Part shown: one piece after another, positions 8,700 to 16,902 of the stretch
How positions within the stretch are numbered: position 1 is the first letter of the stretch
Layout: each line of letters begins with the position of its first letter
NCBI GenBank assembly: GCA_018652335.1
Contig: JABICI010000105.1
Span: 1 to 34,216 of the forward strand
Direction: 5' to 3'
DNA: 34,216 nt
Source of the DNA: Flavobacteriales bacterium
Lineage (GTDB): Bacteria; Bacteroidota; Bacteroidia; Flavobacteriales; BACL11
Program-made: the position numbers and the translations under genes
Notes under the pieces: generated by a model
The model's database searches: none
Told to the model about the DNA's origin: nothing
The model's input: only the letters and a program-made list of their open reading frames with translations

Positions 8700-9311
8700 C
8701 TATTTGCTTTTTCTAGAGTTAATTTCATCTCTTATTTCCGATGCTTTTTCATAGTCTTCTTCTTGAATCGCTATAGAAAGCATTTTTTGTAGTTTATTCA
8801 AATTAAAATTTCTGAGATCTTTCGGATTTGCACTTTTATCTTCTTCTTCATTTAGATTTAGCTCAGTGTAATCAGTGTCCTCTGATGAACCACTAGTTAA
8901 TATAATTCCAGCTCTAGATAATATATCTTCGTATGTATATATTGGACAACCATATCTTATTGCTATTGCTATTGCATCAGATGTTCTTGAGTCGATAGCT
9001 ACAATTTCATTAGTTATTCCATTTTTACAATAGAAAGAAGAGTGGAAAATACCCTCAATTAATGTGTGTATTACAATTTTTTCAACAATAATATTGAAAT
9101 TATCGCCTAAGGTTTTAAATAAATCATGAGTTAGAGGTCTATCAAGTTTTTCATTATCTTCTAAAGCAACAGCTATTGATCTTGCTTCACACCAGCCAAT
9201 TACAATTGGTAATTGTCTTTCTCCATCCGCCTCGTTTAAAAGTAAAACATATGCATTGTTTTGGGAATCACTTTGTTTTATTGCGGTAATATCTAACTGA
9301 ACAAAATTCAA
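8700..9311 (-). CDS. Bifunctional nuclease family protein (DUF151) with C-terminal UVR motif, TTG start
   Basis: The first 130 residues match the bifunctional nuclease (BFN, DUF151) family: RQLPIVIGWCEARSIAVALE, RPLTHDLFKTLGDNF, and IDSRTSDAIAIAIRYGCPIY. The C-terminal 35 residues form a UVR motif (LNKLQKMLSIAIQEEDYEKA), a helical pair known from UvrB/UvrC and McsA. BFN proteins have been reported with nuclease activity in some organisms; the cellular role here is unclear. The start must be the TTG at 9309-9311: there is no ATG in frame before the conserved core and a stop lies three codons upstream. It starts 1 nt after etfA ends, inside the etfB-etfA-BFN-transporter run. Confidence 0.88.
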   Translation of the reverse strand: MNFVQLDITAIKQSDSQNNAYVLLLNEADGERQLPIVIGWCEARSIAVALEDNEKLDRPLTHDLFKTLGDNFNIIVEKIVIHTLIEGIFHSSFYCKNGITNEIVAIDSRTSDAIAIAIRYGCPIYTYEDILSRAGIILTSGSSEDTDYTELNLNEEEDKSANPKDLRNFNLNKLQKMLSIAIQEEDYEKASEIRDEINSRKSK

Positions 9312-9312
9312 A

Positions 9313-10257
9313 TTATTTTATTTTTTTAATTTCTTCAATCAATTTGGGTACAATTTCAAATGCATCTCCTACAATTCCATAATCTGCAGCTTTAAAGAAT
9401 GGCGCTTCAGCATCCGAATTTATAGCAACCATAACTTTTGAAGAATTAACGCCAGCTAAATGTTGTATTGCCCCAGATATTCCAATAGCAATATATAAGT
9501 TAGGAGCAACTGCTTTACCAGTTTGACCAACATGTTCACTGTGAGGTCTCCAGCCTATATCAGATACAGGCTTGGAGCATGCTGTTGCTGCAAATAATAC
9601 ATCAGCTAATTCTTCAATAAGATTCCAGTTTTCAGGGCCCTTCATACCTCTACCTGCTGATACTATTATCTCAGCTTCAGCTAATGAGACTTTACCATTA
9701 GAAACTTCTTGTCCATTTATTGTAATGTTACCTTCTTTTACTGATTCAACTTTTTCTATTTGGCAATTTTTAGAATTTTCAATTATTTCAAATGCATTAG
9801 GAGCTAAAGTAATAATTGCTATTTCACTGTGAATTTCAATATTTTCTATTGCTTTACTTGAGAATGATTTTCTTTGTACTTGTATGGGATCAGTTGAAGT
9901 CGGTAATGCGATAACATTAGAAGCAATACCTGCTTTAAGTTTTGCTCCTAATCTAGGTCCAATCATCTTTGAGGTATATGAACTAGCAAATACAATGATA
10001 TTTACATCATTTATATTTTTTGAAATAAATTCTGTTGTTGCTTCGCTGTCACCTTTATGAATAATGTCAGATGTTATAATTTTAGTTGCTCCATATTTTG
10101 CTAGTTTCTCTAGTTCCTGCTTACTTTCATTCCCAAATGAAATAGCAACAAGATCTGTATCTAACAACTTCGATACCTCATTTGCGTATGATATTGCTTC
10201 AAAGGTACTTTTCCTAAAACTTCCATCCCAACTTTCTGCGTATATTAATACTGACAT
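9313..10257 (-). CDS. etfA: Electron transfer flavoprotein subunit alpha
   Basis: The alpha subunit of ETF carries FAD and passes electrons from acyl-CoA dehydrogenases towards the quinone pool. The 314-residue length is typical. The C-terminal FAD domain is clear: VSAGRGMKGPENW, then CSKPVSDIGWRPHSEHVGQTGKAVAPNLYIAIGISGAIQHLAG, and VMVAINSDAEAPFFKAADYGIVGD. The N-terminal domain is the divergent alpha/beta half. It is 18 nt downstream of etfB and followed after 1 nt by the nuclease gene, so it is in an operon. Menaquinone genes elsewhere in the window provide the probable electron acceptor pool. Confidence 0.97.
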   Translation of the reverse strand: MSVLIYAESWDGSFRKSTFEAISYANEVSKLLDTDLVAISFGNESKQELEKLAKYGATKIITSDIIHKGDSEATTEFISKNINDVNIIVFASSYTSKMIGPRLGAKLKAGIASNVIALPTSTDPIQVQRKSFSSKAIENIEIHSEIAIITLAPNAFEIIENSKNCQIEKVESVKEGNITINGQEVSNGKVSLAEAEIIVSAGRGMKGPENWNLIEELADVLFAATACSKPVSDIGWRPHSEHVGQTGKAVAPNLYIAIGISGAIQHLAGVNSSKVMVAINSDAEAPFFKAADYGIVGDAFEIVPKLIEEIKKIK

Positions 10258-10275
10258 TTTTTAATTTCTTTTTGT

Positions 10276-11022
10276 TTATATAACTTTCGCTTCATTTTGC
10301 AGTAACGATACTAATTCTCCAACATTATCAGATGAAACAAGTTTACAAGCCCCTTTTTCTGCAGGTTTTTCAAATTTAACAGAAGTGCTTAGGGTTTCAA
10401 TATTTGATGGTTCTATTATACTTAGTGGTTTTGTTCTTGCCTGCATAATTCCTCTCATATTAGGTATTCTAAGCTCGGACTCTTGTACTAAACCTTTTTG
10501 ACCTCCAATAATCAAAGGGAGTTTAGCTGATAATTTCTCTTTGCCGCCATCTATTTCTCTAGTTATTTGTGCTATACCATCTGAAAAATTAAGTCCGTTA
10601 CAGGCATTAATGAATGGTAGGCTTAGAAATTCTGCAACCATACCCCCTACAGCACCTCCATTATAATCAATAGATTCTCTTCCTGTTATTATTAAATCAT
10701 AGGAATTACTTTTTAAGTATTCAGCTATGTGATATGCTGTTGTATAACTATCTTTAGGCGTATGATTTATTCTTATTGCTTCATCAGCACCAATAGCTAA
10801 TGCTTTTCTAATGACAGGTTCCACTTTTTGCTCTCCTACTGTTATTGCAATAATTTTACCGCCGTGTTTTTCTTTTAGCAATATAGCTTTTGTGAGTCCA
10901 AACTCATCATATGGATTAATAACAAATTGCACTCCATTCTCATCAAATTTACTATCATTATCAACAAAATTAATTTTTGCTGTTGTATCAGGAACACTAC
11001 TTATGCACACTACAATATTCAT
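10276..11022 (-). CDS. etfB: Electron transfer flavoprotein subunit beta
   Basis: The beta subunit of the ETF heterodimer, 248 residues. Family features are the MNIVVCISSVPDT start, NPYDEFGLTKAILLKEKHGG, and the AMP-binding region ITGRESIDYNGGAVGGMVAEFLSLPF. The last 40 residues form the arm that wraps around the alpha subunit. The ATG at 11020-11022 is 28 nt after a perfect -7 box on the minus strand (11051-11058), which makes this the first gene of the long leftward run (etfB, etfA, BFN, transporter, thyA, dehydrogenase, folA, lipoprotein). Confidence 0.97.
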   Translation of the reverse strand: MNIVVCISSVPDTTAKINFVDNDSKFDENGVQFVINPYDEFGLTKAILLKEKHGGKIIAITVGEQKVEPVIRKALAIGADEAIRINHTPKDSYTTAYHIAEYLKSNSYDLIITGRESIDYNGGAVGGMVAEFLSLPFINACNGLNFSDGIAQITREIDGGKEKLSAKLPLIIGGQKGLVQESELRIPNMRGIMQARTKPLSIIEPSNIETLSTSVKFEKPAEKGACKLVSSDNVGELVSLLQNEAKVI

Positions 11023-11050
11023 TCTTATTGAATTTTAAATTAGTTTGATG

Positions 11051-11058
11051 CAAACTTA
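11051..11058 (-). promoter_or_regulatory. -7 box of the etfB operon
   Basis: TAAGTTTG on the minus strand, an exact TAnnTTTG match, 28 nt before the etfB start. No TTG at the right distance for a -33 box. Confidence 0.55.
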
Positions 11059-11155
11059 GAAAAAATGCAATTAATATTCTACTTTATTAGTACTTAAAAT
11101 ACATATTCTGAAATTATAAAAAGACGGTATAATTATGAAATTTGTATAAAAATAC

Positions 11156-11163
11156 TACTTTTG
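11156..11163 (+). promoter_or_regulatory. -7 box of hppA
   Basis: TACTTTTG, an exact TAnnTTTG match, 31 nt before the hppA ATG. A TTTG at 11141-11144 is too close (11 nt) to serve as a normal -33 box. The 172-nt divergent region between etfB and hppA otherwise shows only AT-rich sequence. Confidence 0.55.
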
Positions 11164-11194
11164 CACCCATTTTAACAACTAAACAAAAAACAAA

Positions 11195-13795
11195 ATGGAA
11201 TCATACATGATATATCTACCAATTATATTGGCTACAATAGGCCTTATTTATATGACTATAAAGAAGTCTTGGGTATTGAAACAAGATGCAGGTAATGGAA
11301 AAATGAAAGAAATTTCTGACCATATTTATGAAGGAGCGTTGGCTTTTTTAAAAGCTGAATACAGACTCTTAGCTATATTCGTAGTTGTTGTAAGTATATT
11401 GTTATTTATCGTGTCTACAATTGTGCCATCAACACACTGGCTTATTGTAATTGCTTTTATTTTAGGGGCAATTTTCTCAGCACTTGCTGGAAATATGGGC
11501 ATGAAAATAGCTACTCAAACAAATGTAAGAACTACTCAAGCTGCTCGTACGTCCTTACCTAATGCATTAAAAGTATCTTTTGGTGGTGGTACTGTTATGG
11601 GATTAGGGGTTGCTGGTCTAGCTGTTTTAGGTTTAACGGCTTTCTTTATCGCTTTCTACAATATTTTTATGGGTGGAACATGGACAAATACTCAGGATAT
11701 GACTATCGTTTTAGAAACTTTAGCTGGTTTTTCATTAGGAGCTGAGTCTATTGCTTTATTTGCTAGAGTTGGCGGTGGTATTTATACAAAGGCTGCTGAT
11801 GTAGGAGCTGATTTAGTAGGCAAGGTTGAGGCTGGTATTCCAGAAGATGACCCAAGAAATCCTGCAACTATTGCAGACAATGTAGGTGATAATGTAGGTG
11901 ATGTAGCAGGTATGGGGGCTGATTTATTCGGATCATACGTTGCTACTGTATTAGCTGCTATGGTTCTAGGAAACTATATTATTGAAGATATGGGAGGGAA
12001 TATTAATGATGCATTTGGGGGAATTGGACCAATTCTTTTACCAATGGCAATTGCTGGTGTTGGGGTTATTATTTCTTTGATAGGAACAATGCTTGTTAGT
12101 ATTAAGGACAATGATGCAAAGGAAGATCAAGTTATGGGTGCTTTAAACAAAGGAAATATCACATCAATTATATTAGTTGCAATTTCATCTTACTTTTTAG
12201 TAAATTATATGTTGCCATCTACTATGCAAATGGAATTTTTTGGAGAAGGACTAATTGAAATATCAGCTATGAGAGTTTTTTATGCTACAATTGTTGGTTT
12301 AATAGTAGGTGGTGTTATTTCTTCAGTAACAGAATATTATACAGGACTAGGTAAGAAGCCGATTTTAAAGATTGTAGAGCAATCAAGTACTGGAGCGGGA
12401 ACAAATATAATTGCAGGCTTAGCAACAGGGATGATATCAACATTTCCTACAATTTTACTATTTGCTGGAGCTATATGGAGTTCGTATGCTTTTGCAGGAT
12501 TTTATGGTGTAGCTATGGCGGCATCTGCAATGATGGCTACTACTGCAATGCAATTAGCTATTGATGCATTTGGACCAATATCTGATAATGCAGGTGGTAT
12601 TGCTGAGATGAGTGAGCAAGATCCAATTGTAAGAGAAAGAACAGATATATTAGATTCAGTAGGAAATACAACTGCTGCCACAGGAAAAGGTTTTGCAATT
12701 GCTTCTGCAGCATTAACTTCTTTAGCTTTATTTGCTGCGTATGTTACTTTTACTGGAATAGATGGTATAAATATTTTTAAAGCTCCCGTTTTAGCAATGT
12801 TGTTTGTTGGAGCTATGGTTCCAGTAGTTTTCTCTGCTTTAGCAATGAATGCTGTTGGAAAGGCGGCAATGGAAATGGTATATGAAGTAAGAAGACAATT
12901 TAAAGATATACCAGGGATAATGGAAGGCACTGGTAAGCCAGAATATGATAAATGTGTTGAGATTTCTACTCAAGCTTCATTAAAAGAAATGCTTGCACCT
13001 GGTCTTCTGACTATTTTATTTCCATTGATAATTGCTTTTGTTCCAATGTTGTTTGGAATGAACAATATGATTATTGCTGAAATGCTTGGAGGTTATATGG
13101 CTGGTGTAACTGTATCTGGAGTTTTATGGGCTATTTTCCAAAATAATGCTGGTGGAGCTTGGGATAATGCTAAAAAATCATTTGAGGCAGGTGTAATGAT
13201 TAATGGAGAAATGACGTACAAAGGTTCGGATGCACATAAAGCGTCAGTTACTGGTGATACAGTTGGAGATCCATTTAAAGATACTTCTGGTCCTTCAATG
13301 AATATTTTAATAAAATTAACTTGCTTAATTGGTTTAGTTATTGCTCCAGTTTTAGGTAATGGTGAACACGGTAATAGTGAAAAGGCTGAAGTAATTAAAG
13401 TTGAGGCTACAGAAGAAATAGAGCTGTCATCAAAATCATTAATAAACATATATGCTCAGGCTTCATTGTCTGGCTATGTAGTTGAATCTAAAGTTTTTGA
13501 GATGCTTACTATTGATAAATTTGAATGTCAAGATGATATTATATGTCAGAAAATTAGTGGTAAATTCACATTTCCAATTACTTTTACAGCTAATTCAGAC
13601 ATAGAAAATCAAGAAAATAAACTATCAGGAGTTTTAACTTTTTTTGAAGGTTCAAAGTTGAATGTTGAATTAGAATATATTTTCAAAAAAAATGAAAATG
13701 GTATTATGTTTATGACAGGAAAAATACCAGTTGTGTCGGTAAATATTGATGGAATTGAAAATAATTTTATTTTAAATATTAAGGCAAAAAAATAA
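11195..13795 (+). CDS. hppA: Membrane-bound K+-dependent pyrophosphatase (ion pump) with C-terminal extension
   Basis: An integral membrane pyrophosphatase that pumps H+ and/or Na+ using pyrophosphate hydrolysis. The active-site signature DVGADLVGKVEAGIPEDDPR and IADNVGDNVGDVAGMGADLF are complete, and the second acidic region FGPISDNAGGIAEMS and the third, NAGGAWDNAKK, are intact. The sequence GNTTAATGKG places Ala at position 494, where K+-independent enzymes have Lys, so it should need K+. Which ion is pumped cannot be told by eye. The normal pump ends around residue 721 (LVIAPVLG). A further ~145 residues, soluble and beta-rich, have no membrane segment and no match I recognise. Both ends of this family face the periplasm, so the extra domain should be periplasmic. 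Confidence 0.95.
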   Translation: MESYMIYLPIILATIGLIYMTIKKSWVLKQDAGNGKMKEISDHIYEGALAFLKAEYRLLAIFVVVVSILLFIVSTIVPSTHWLIVIAFILGAIFSALAGNMGMKIATQTNVRTTQAARTSLPNALKVSFGGGTVMGLGVAGLAVLGLTAFFIAFYNIFMGGTWTNTQDMTIVLETLAGFSLGAESIALFARVGGGIYTKAADVGADLVGKVEAGIPEDDPRNPATIADNVGDNVGDVAGMGADLFGSYVATVLAAMVLGNYIIEDMGGNINDAFGGIGPILLPMAIAGVGVIISLIGTMLVSIKDNDAKEDQVMGALNKGNITSIILVAISSYFLVNYMLPSTMQMEFFGEGLIEISAMRVFYATIVGLIVGGVISSVTEYYTGLGKKPILKIVEQSSTGAGTNIIAGLATGMISTFPTILLFAGAIWSSYAFAGFYGVAMAASAMMATTAMQLAIDAFGPISDNAGGIAEMSEQDPIVRERTDILDSVGNTTAATGKGFAIASAALTSLALFAAYVTFTGIDGINIFKAPVLAMLFVGAMVPVVFSALAMNAVGKAAMEMVYEVRRQFKDIPGIMEGTGKPEYDKCVEISTQASLKEMLAPGLLTILFPLIIAFVPMLFGMNNMIIAEMLGGYMAGVTVSGVLWAIFQNNAGGAWDNAKKSFEAGVMINGEMTYKGSDAHKASVTGDTVGDPFKDTSGPSMNILIKLTCLIGLVIAPVLGNGEHGNSEKAEVIKVEATEEIELSSKSLINIYAQASLSGYVVESKVFEMLTIDKFECQDDIICQKISGKFTFPITFTANSDIENQENKLSGVLTFFEGSKLNVELEYIFKKNENGIMFMTGKIPVVSVNIDGIENNFILNIKAKK

Positions 13796-13804
13796 TAAAA
13801 AAAG

Positions 13805-13850
13805 TATTTTAATATTATAAAAGGAATTAGATCTCTTTTATATTAAAATA
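13805..13850 (-). terminator. Long AT-rich hairpin terminator for the deoxynucleoside kinase
   Basis: Arms at 13805-13823 and 13835-13850 pair almost completely, with a 3-nt bulge. On the minus strand the hairpin is followed by a run of seven T. The right arm overlaps the last codons of the kinase. Without a T-run on the plus side it is less likely to stop hppA transcription. Confidence 0.6.
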
Positions 13851-14457
13851 AACCATTTATTTCTGCATCTATTTTTTCAATTATAGCACTTAAATCTTCG
13901 TCACTTTCAGTATAGTTTATATTATCAACATCAATGATTAATAATTTGCCCTTAGTATATTCTTCAATCCAGGCCTCATAGCGTTCATTTAGTCTAGTTA
14001 GGTAATCTAAACGAATACTATTTTCATAGTCTCTTCCTCTTTTTTGTATTTGCTCAACTAAAGTAGATACCGAAGCTCTCAAATAAATTAATAAGTCTGG
14101 TCCATCAATAAATCCATCCATAAGATTAAATATCTCCATATAATTATCAAAGTCTCTGGAGCTCATAAGTCCCATCTGGTGTAGGTTTGGGGCAAATATT
14201 TTAGCATCTTCAAAAATTGTTCTATCTTGTATATATGTTTTGCCACTTTCTTTAATTGAAACAATTTGTCTGAATCTACTATTTAGAAAATAAACTTGTA
14301 AGTTAAACGACCATCTCTGCATATCTTTATAAAAGTCATTTAAGTATGGATTGTTTTCTACATCTTCATAATGAGCTTCCCATTTATAATGTTTAGATAG
14401 TTTTGTTGTAAGTGTTGTTTTTCCTGAACCTATGTTTCCTGCTATGGCGATGTGCAT
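13843..14457 (-). CDS. Deoxynucleoside kinase family protein (copy 1)
   Basis: A 204-residue deoxynucleoside kinase, which phosphorylates deoxynucleosides using ATP for salvage. The P-loop is GNIGSGKT at residues 7-14. EDVENNPYLNDFY holds the catalytic/base-contact acid region, IQDRTIFEDAKIFA is the DR(S/T) motif with the usual arginine, and KRGRDYE is the LID arginine region. Substrate preference (dA/dG or dC/dT) is not evident. A second member of the family lies at 19204-19833, and the nucleoside transporter at 7020-8699 could supply substrates. It is followed by a strong hairpin terminator and preceded by the GH3-family gene 69 nt upstream. Confidence 0.9.
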   Translation of the reverse strand: MHIAIAGNIGSGKTTLTTKLSKHYKWEAHYEDVENNPYLNDFYKDMQRWSFNLQVYFLNSRFRQIVSIKESGKTYIQDRTIFEDAKIFAPNLHQMGLMSSRDFDNYMEIFNLMDGFIDGPDLLIYLRASVSTLVEQIQKRGRDYENSIRLDYLTRLNERYEAWIEEYTKGKLLIIDVDNINYTESDEDLSAIIEKIDAEINGLF

Positions 14458-14525
14458 TTTTATAATTTTTGTCTAAAATAAAAAAAGTATTATTGATAAA
14501 TATGATAATCTTAATTTAGTGTTGA

Positions 14526-16046
14526 TTATTGTTGAAAACTTCTGCTGATAGAAATAATATTATCTGCTAGTTCTCTATTTTCAGAAAGTCTGGGGACTTT
14601 AAACTGCCCTCCAAGTCTATTATTTTCCTTTAACCATATATAAAATTCATTATTTTCAAGTACAACTATTTTGGGCTCTTGAAGAATAATGTTTTGATAT
14701 CTTTTGGCTTCATAGTCAGAATTTATTTTTTTTAAGTAAATATCAATTTCCATAATAAACTGGTTTATATTTTCAGGTTTCTTATTAAATTCTATTAGCC
14801 ATTGATGACAACCACAATGTTCATCTAGAAAAATTGGAGCAACTGTATAATCAGAAATTGAACAATTAAACTTTTCACAACAATATGTTATTGCTCTGTC
14901 AGTATTATGTACCATTAATTCTTCTCCAAAGCTATTAATACAAGATGTAATTCTTCCTGTAATTTTAATTCTGAAAGGAAAAGTTGTAGTGAAACACACT
15001 AGATCCCCAATTATATATCGCCACAAACCAGCATTTGTAGTGATAATAATAACATAGTTGACTTTTTGTCTTACTTGATCTAAACCAATTGTTTCCCTTA
15101 TTCCTTTCTTATAATCAGATATTTCAATAAATTCATAAAATATTCCATTATTTAGAAGTAGTAGTAGACCTTTACTTTTTTTGAGGTCCTGTAAGCCAAA
15201 GAACCCCTCAGATGCATTATACCCTTCAAGATAATTCATTTTATTATTTGGAATTAATTTGTCAAATTGACTTCTATATGGTTCAAAGTTAATTCCCCCG
15301 TGCATATATAATTCTAAGTTCGGCCAAACTTCGCAAATATTTTTTTTACCACTAATTTTCACTATTCTTTTGAGAAGAATCAACATCCACGAAGGTACTC
15401 CAGTAATATTTGTTATATTTTCATTTATTGCTTGTATTGCTATTTTATTTAATTTTTGATTCCATTCTTTCATAAGGGCAGTTGAGATATCAGGGACACG
15501 ATGATAACTTACCCAAAATGGAAATTGATCAAGTAAAATTGCTGACAAATCGCCATTTTTATTAGATAAATCCTTTGATATTGATCCCCCAAGCATTAAT
15601 CCTTTCCCATTGTAAATGTTTTTTTTAGGAAAATTATTTTCATATAAAGATAACATATCTTTACCTGCTCTAAAGTGACAATGAGATAGGGAATCTTTAG
15701 TTATTGGTATATATTTACTTTTATTATCTGTTGTTCCTGAAGATTTTGCAAAGAATTTCACTTTGCCAGGCCAAAGAATATTTTTTTCATTATTTCTTGC
15801 CTTTTTAATATATGGCTCAATTTCTTCATATCTTCTAAGTGGTATATTGTTTTTGAATGTACTAATATCTTTGATATCATGAAATTTATGATCCTTACCA
15901 AACTTTGTTTTTTTGCCTTTTTTTATTAGATTTTCAAATACTATTTGTTGATACTTAGTTGGATTATTAATCCATCTATAAATATTATTATTACGTTTTC
16001 TCATCAAAAAAGAAAGTAATGTGTTTTTTAGAGTGAATTGAATCAA
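14526..16046 (-). CDS. GH3-family (auxin-responsive GH3-like) acyl-adenylating protein, probable TTG start
   Basis: Matches the bacterial GH3 family, ANL-superfamily relatives of the plant enzymes that couple carboxylic acids to amino acids. Recognisable parts are KFFAKSSGTTDNKSKYIP (ATP-binding motif), PNLELYMHGGINFEPYRSQF, YNASEGFFGLQ, and a C-terminal end with LGGQFKVPRLSENREL. Substrate in Bacteroidota unknown. The longest frame would start with an ATG at 16112 and overlap the divergent DUF2797 gene. Bacterial GH3 proteins usually begin about 10 residues before the (K/R)KR segment, which points to the TTG at 16044-16046 (506 residues) or possibly the ATG at 16004. I chose the TTG; start confidence is moderate, gene confidence high. 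Confidence 0.85.
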   Translation of the reverse strand: MIQFTLKNTLLSFLMRKRNNNIYRWINNPTKYQQIVFENLIKKGKKTKFGKDHKFHDIKDISTFKNNIPLRRYEEIEPYIKKARNNEKNILWPGKVKFFAKSSGTTDNKSKYIPITKDSLSHCHFRAGKDMLSLYENNFPKKNIYNGKGLMLGGSISKDLSNKNGDLSAILLDQFPFWVSYHRVPDISTALMKEWNQKLNKIAIQAINENITNITGVPSWMLILLKRIVKISGKKNICEVWPNLELYMHGGINFEPYRSQFDKLIPNNKMNYLEGYNASEGFFGLQDLKKSKGLLLLLNNGIFYEFIEISDYKKGIRETIGLDQVRQKVNYVIIITTNAGLWRYIIGDLVCFTTTFPFRIKITGRITSCINSFGEELMVHNTDRAITYCCEKFNCSISDYTVAPIFLDEHCGCHQWLIEFNKKPENINQFIMEIDIYLKKINSDYEAKRYQNIILQEPKIVVLENNEFYIWLKENNRLGGQFKVPRLSENRELADNIISISRSFQQ

Positions 16047-16080
16047 ATGTGTAAATTTAAAAGCTGAAAATACAAAAAAT

Positions 16081-16902
16081 ATGTTTCGAAATACACTAAA
16101 AAAAATGAACACATCATTAAAGGATGTGGTAAACTATACTCTAGATATACATGGAGAGATTCACGATATGAATAGATATATTGGTAAAAAATTAATTATT
16201 AAATGGAGTGGAAATGTTGTATGTAGTTGCGAAAAAATAATGACATCTTTTTATAGGAATTCAGGATACTGTTATAAATGTTATTGGGAATCCCCTTTAG
16301 CATCACAATCTATTTTTAAGCCTGAATTATGTACTGCACACTTAGGTATTGAGGAAAGGGATTTAGCTTGGGAAAAAGAATTTCAACTTACTCCGCATTA
16401 TGTTTATTTAGCTAATTCTTCTGGCATTAAAGTTGGAATAACTAGAGGAACACAGGGTGTTATAAGATGGATGGATCAGGGAGCAAGTCAAGCTATATTG
16501 TTAGCTGAAGTTCCAAACAGAAGATTCTCTGGAGATATTGAAGTTTCACTGAAGCGTTTTGTTGCAGATATAACTAATTGGCGTAAGATGCTTTCAGGAT
16601 CCCCAGATAAAGTTGATCTAGTCAAAATGAAAGAGGAACTTTCGGCTCATGTTCCAGATGAATTAAAACAATATATTTTACCGGATAATACAGTGACAGA
16701 GATTAACTACCCTGTCACCAAATATCCAGTTAAAATTAAAAGTGTAAAACTTGAAAAGCATCCAATTATAGAAGGAGTTTTATTAGGAATTAAAGGTCAA
16801 TACCTATTGCTTGATAAAGATAGAGTTTTTAATGTAAGGTCCCATGAAGGTTTTATTTCTGAGTTTAGTGTACAAGAAAAAATTCAAAAAACTTTATTTT
16901 AA
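16081..16902 (+). CDS. DUF2797 family protein
   Basis: A 273-residue member of DUF2797. A zinc-site-like set of cysteines (C48, C50, C64, C67) sits in VVCSCEKI and GYCYKCYWESP. Then come the family landmarks FKPELCTAHLGIEERDLAWEKEF, HYVYLANSSGIKVGITRGTQ and a DQGASQAILLAEVPNRRFSG segment, then NWRKML. The function of the family is unknown; the middle part recalls GIY-YIG-like VYLA...KVGIT, but catalytic residues are not confirmed. The start at 16081 fits because the first residues (NTLKKM) match the (G)xLRKM opening typical of the family. It overlaps the 3' end of sppA by 9 nt and is divergent from the GH3-like gene. Confidence 0.85.
   Translation: MFRNTLKKMNTSLKDVVNYTLDIHGEIHDMNRYIGKKLIIKWSGNVVCSCEKIMTSFYRNSGYCYKCYWESPLASQSIFKPELCTAHLGIEERDLAWEKEFQLTPHYVYLANSSGIKVGITRGTQGVIRWMDQGASQAILLAEVPNRRFSGDIEVSLKRFVADITNWRKMLSGSPDKVDLVKMKEELSAHVPDELKQYILPDNTVTEINYPVTKYPVKIKSVKLEKHPIIEGVLLGIKGQYLLLDKDRVFNVRSHEGFISEFSVQEKIQKTLF

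Noticed and set aside
12502-13449. Two minus-strand frames of 142 and 118 codons inside hppA
   Set aside because: Shadows of a strongly conserved membrane protein gene; sequence follows the third-position pattern of hppA.
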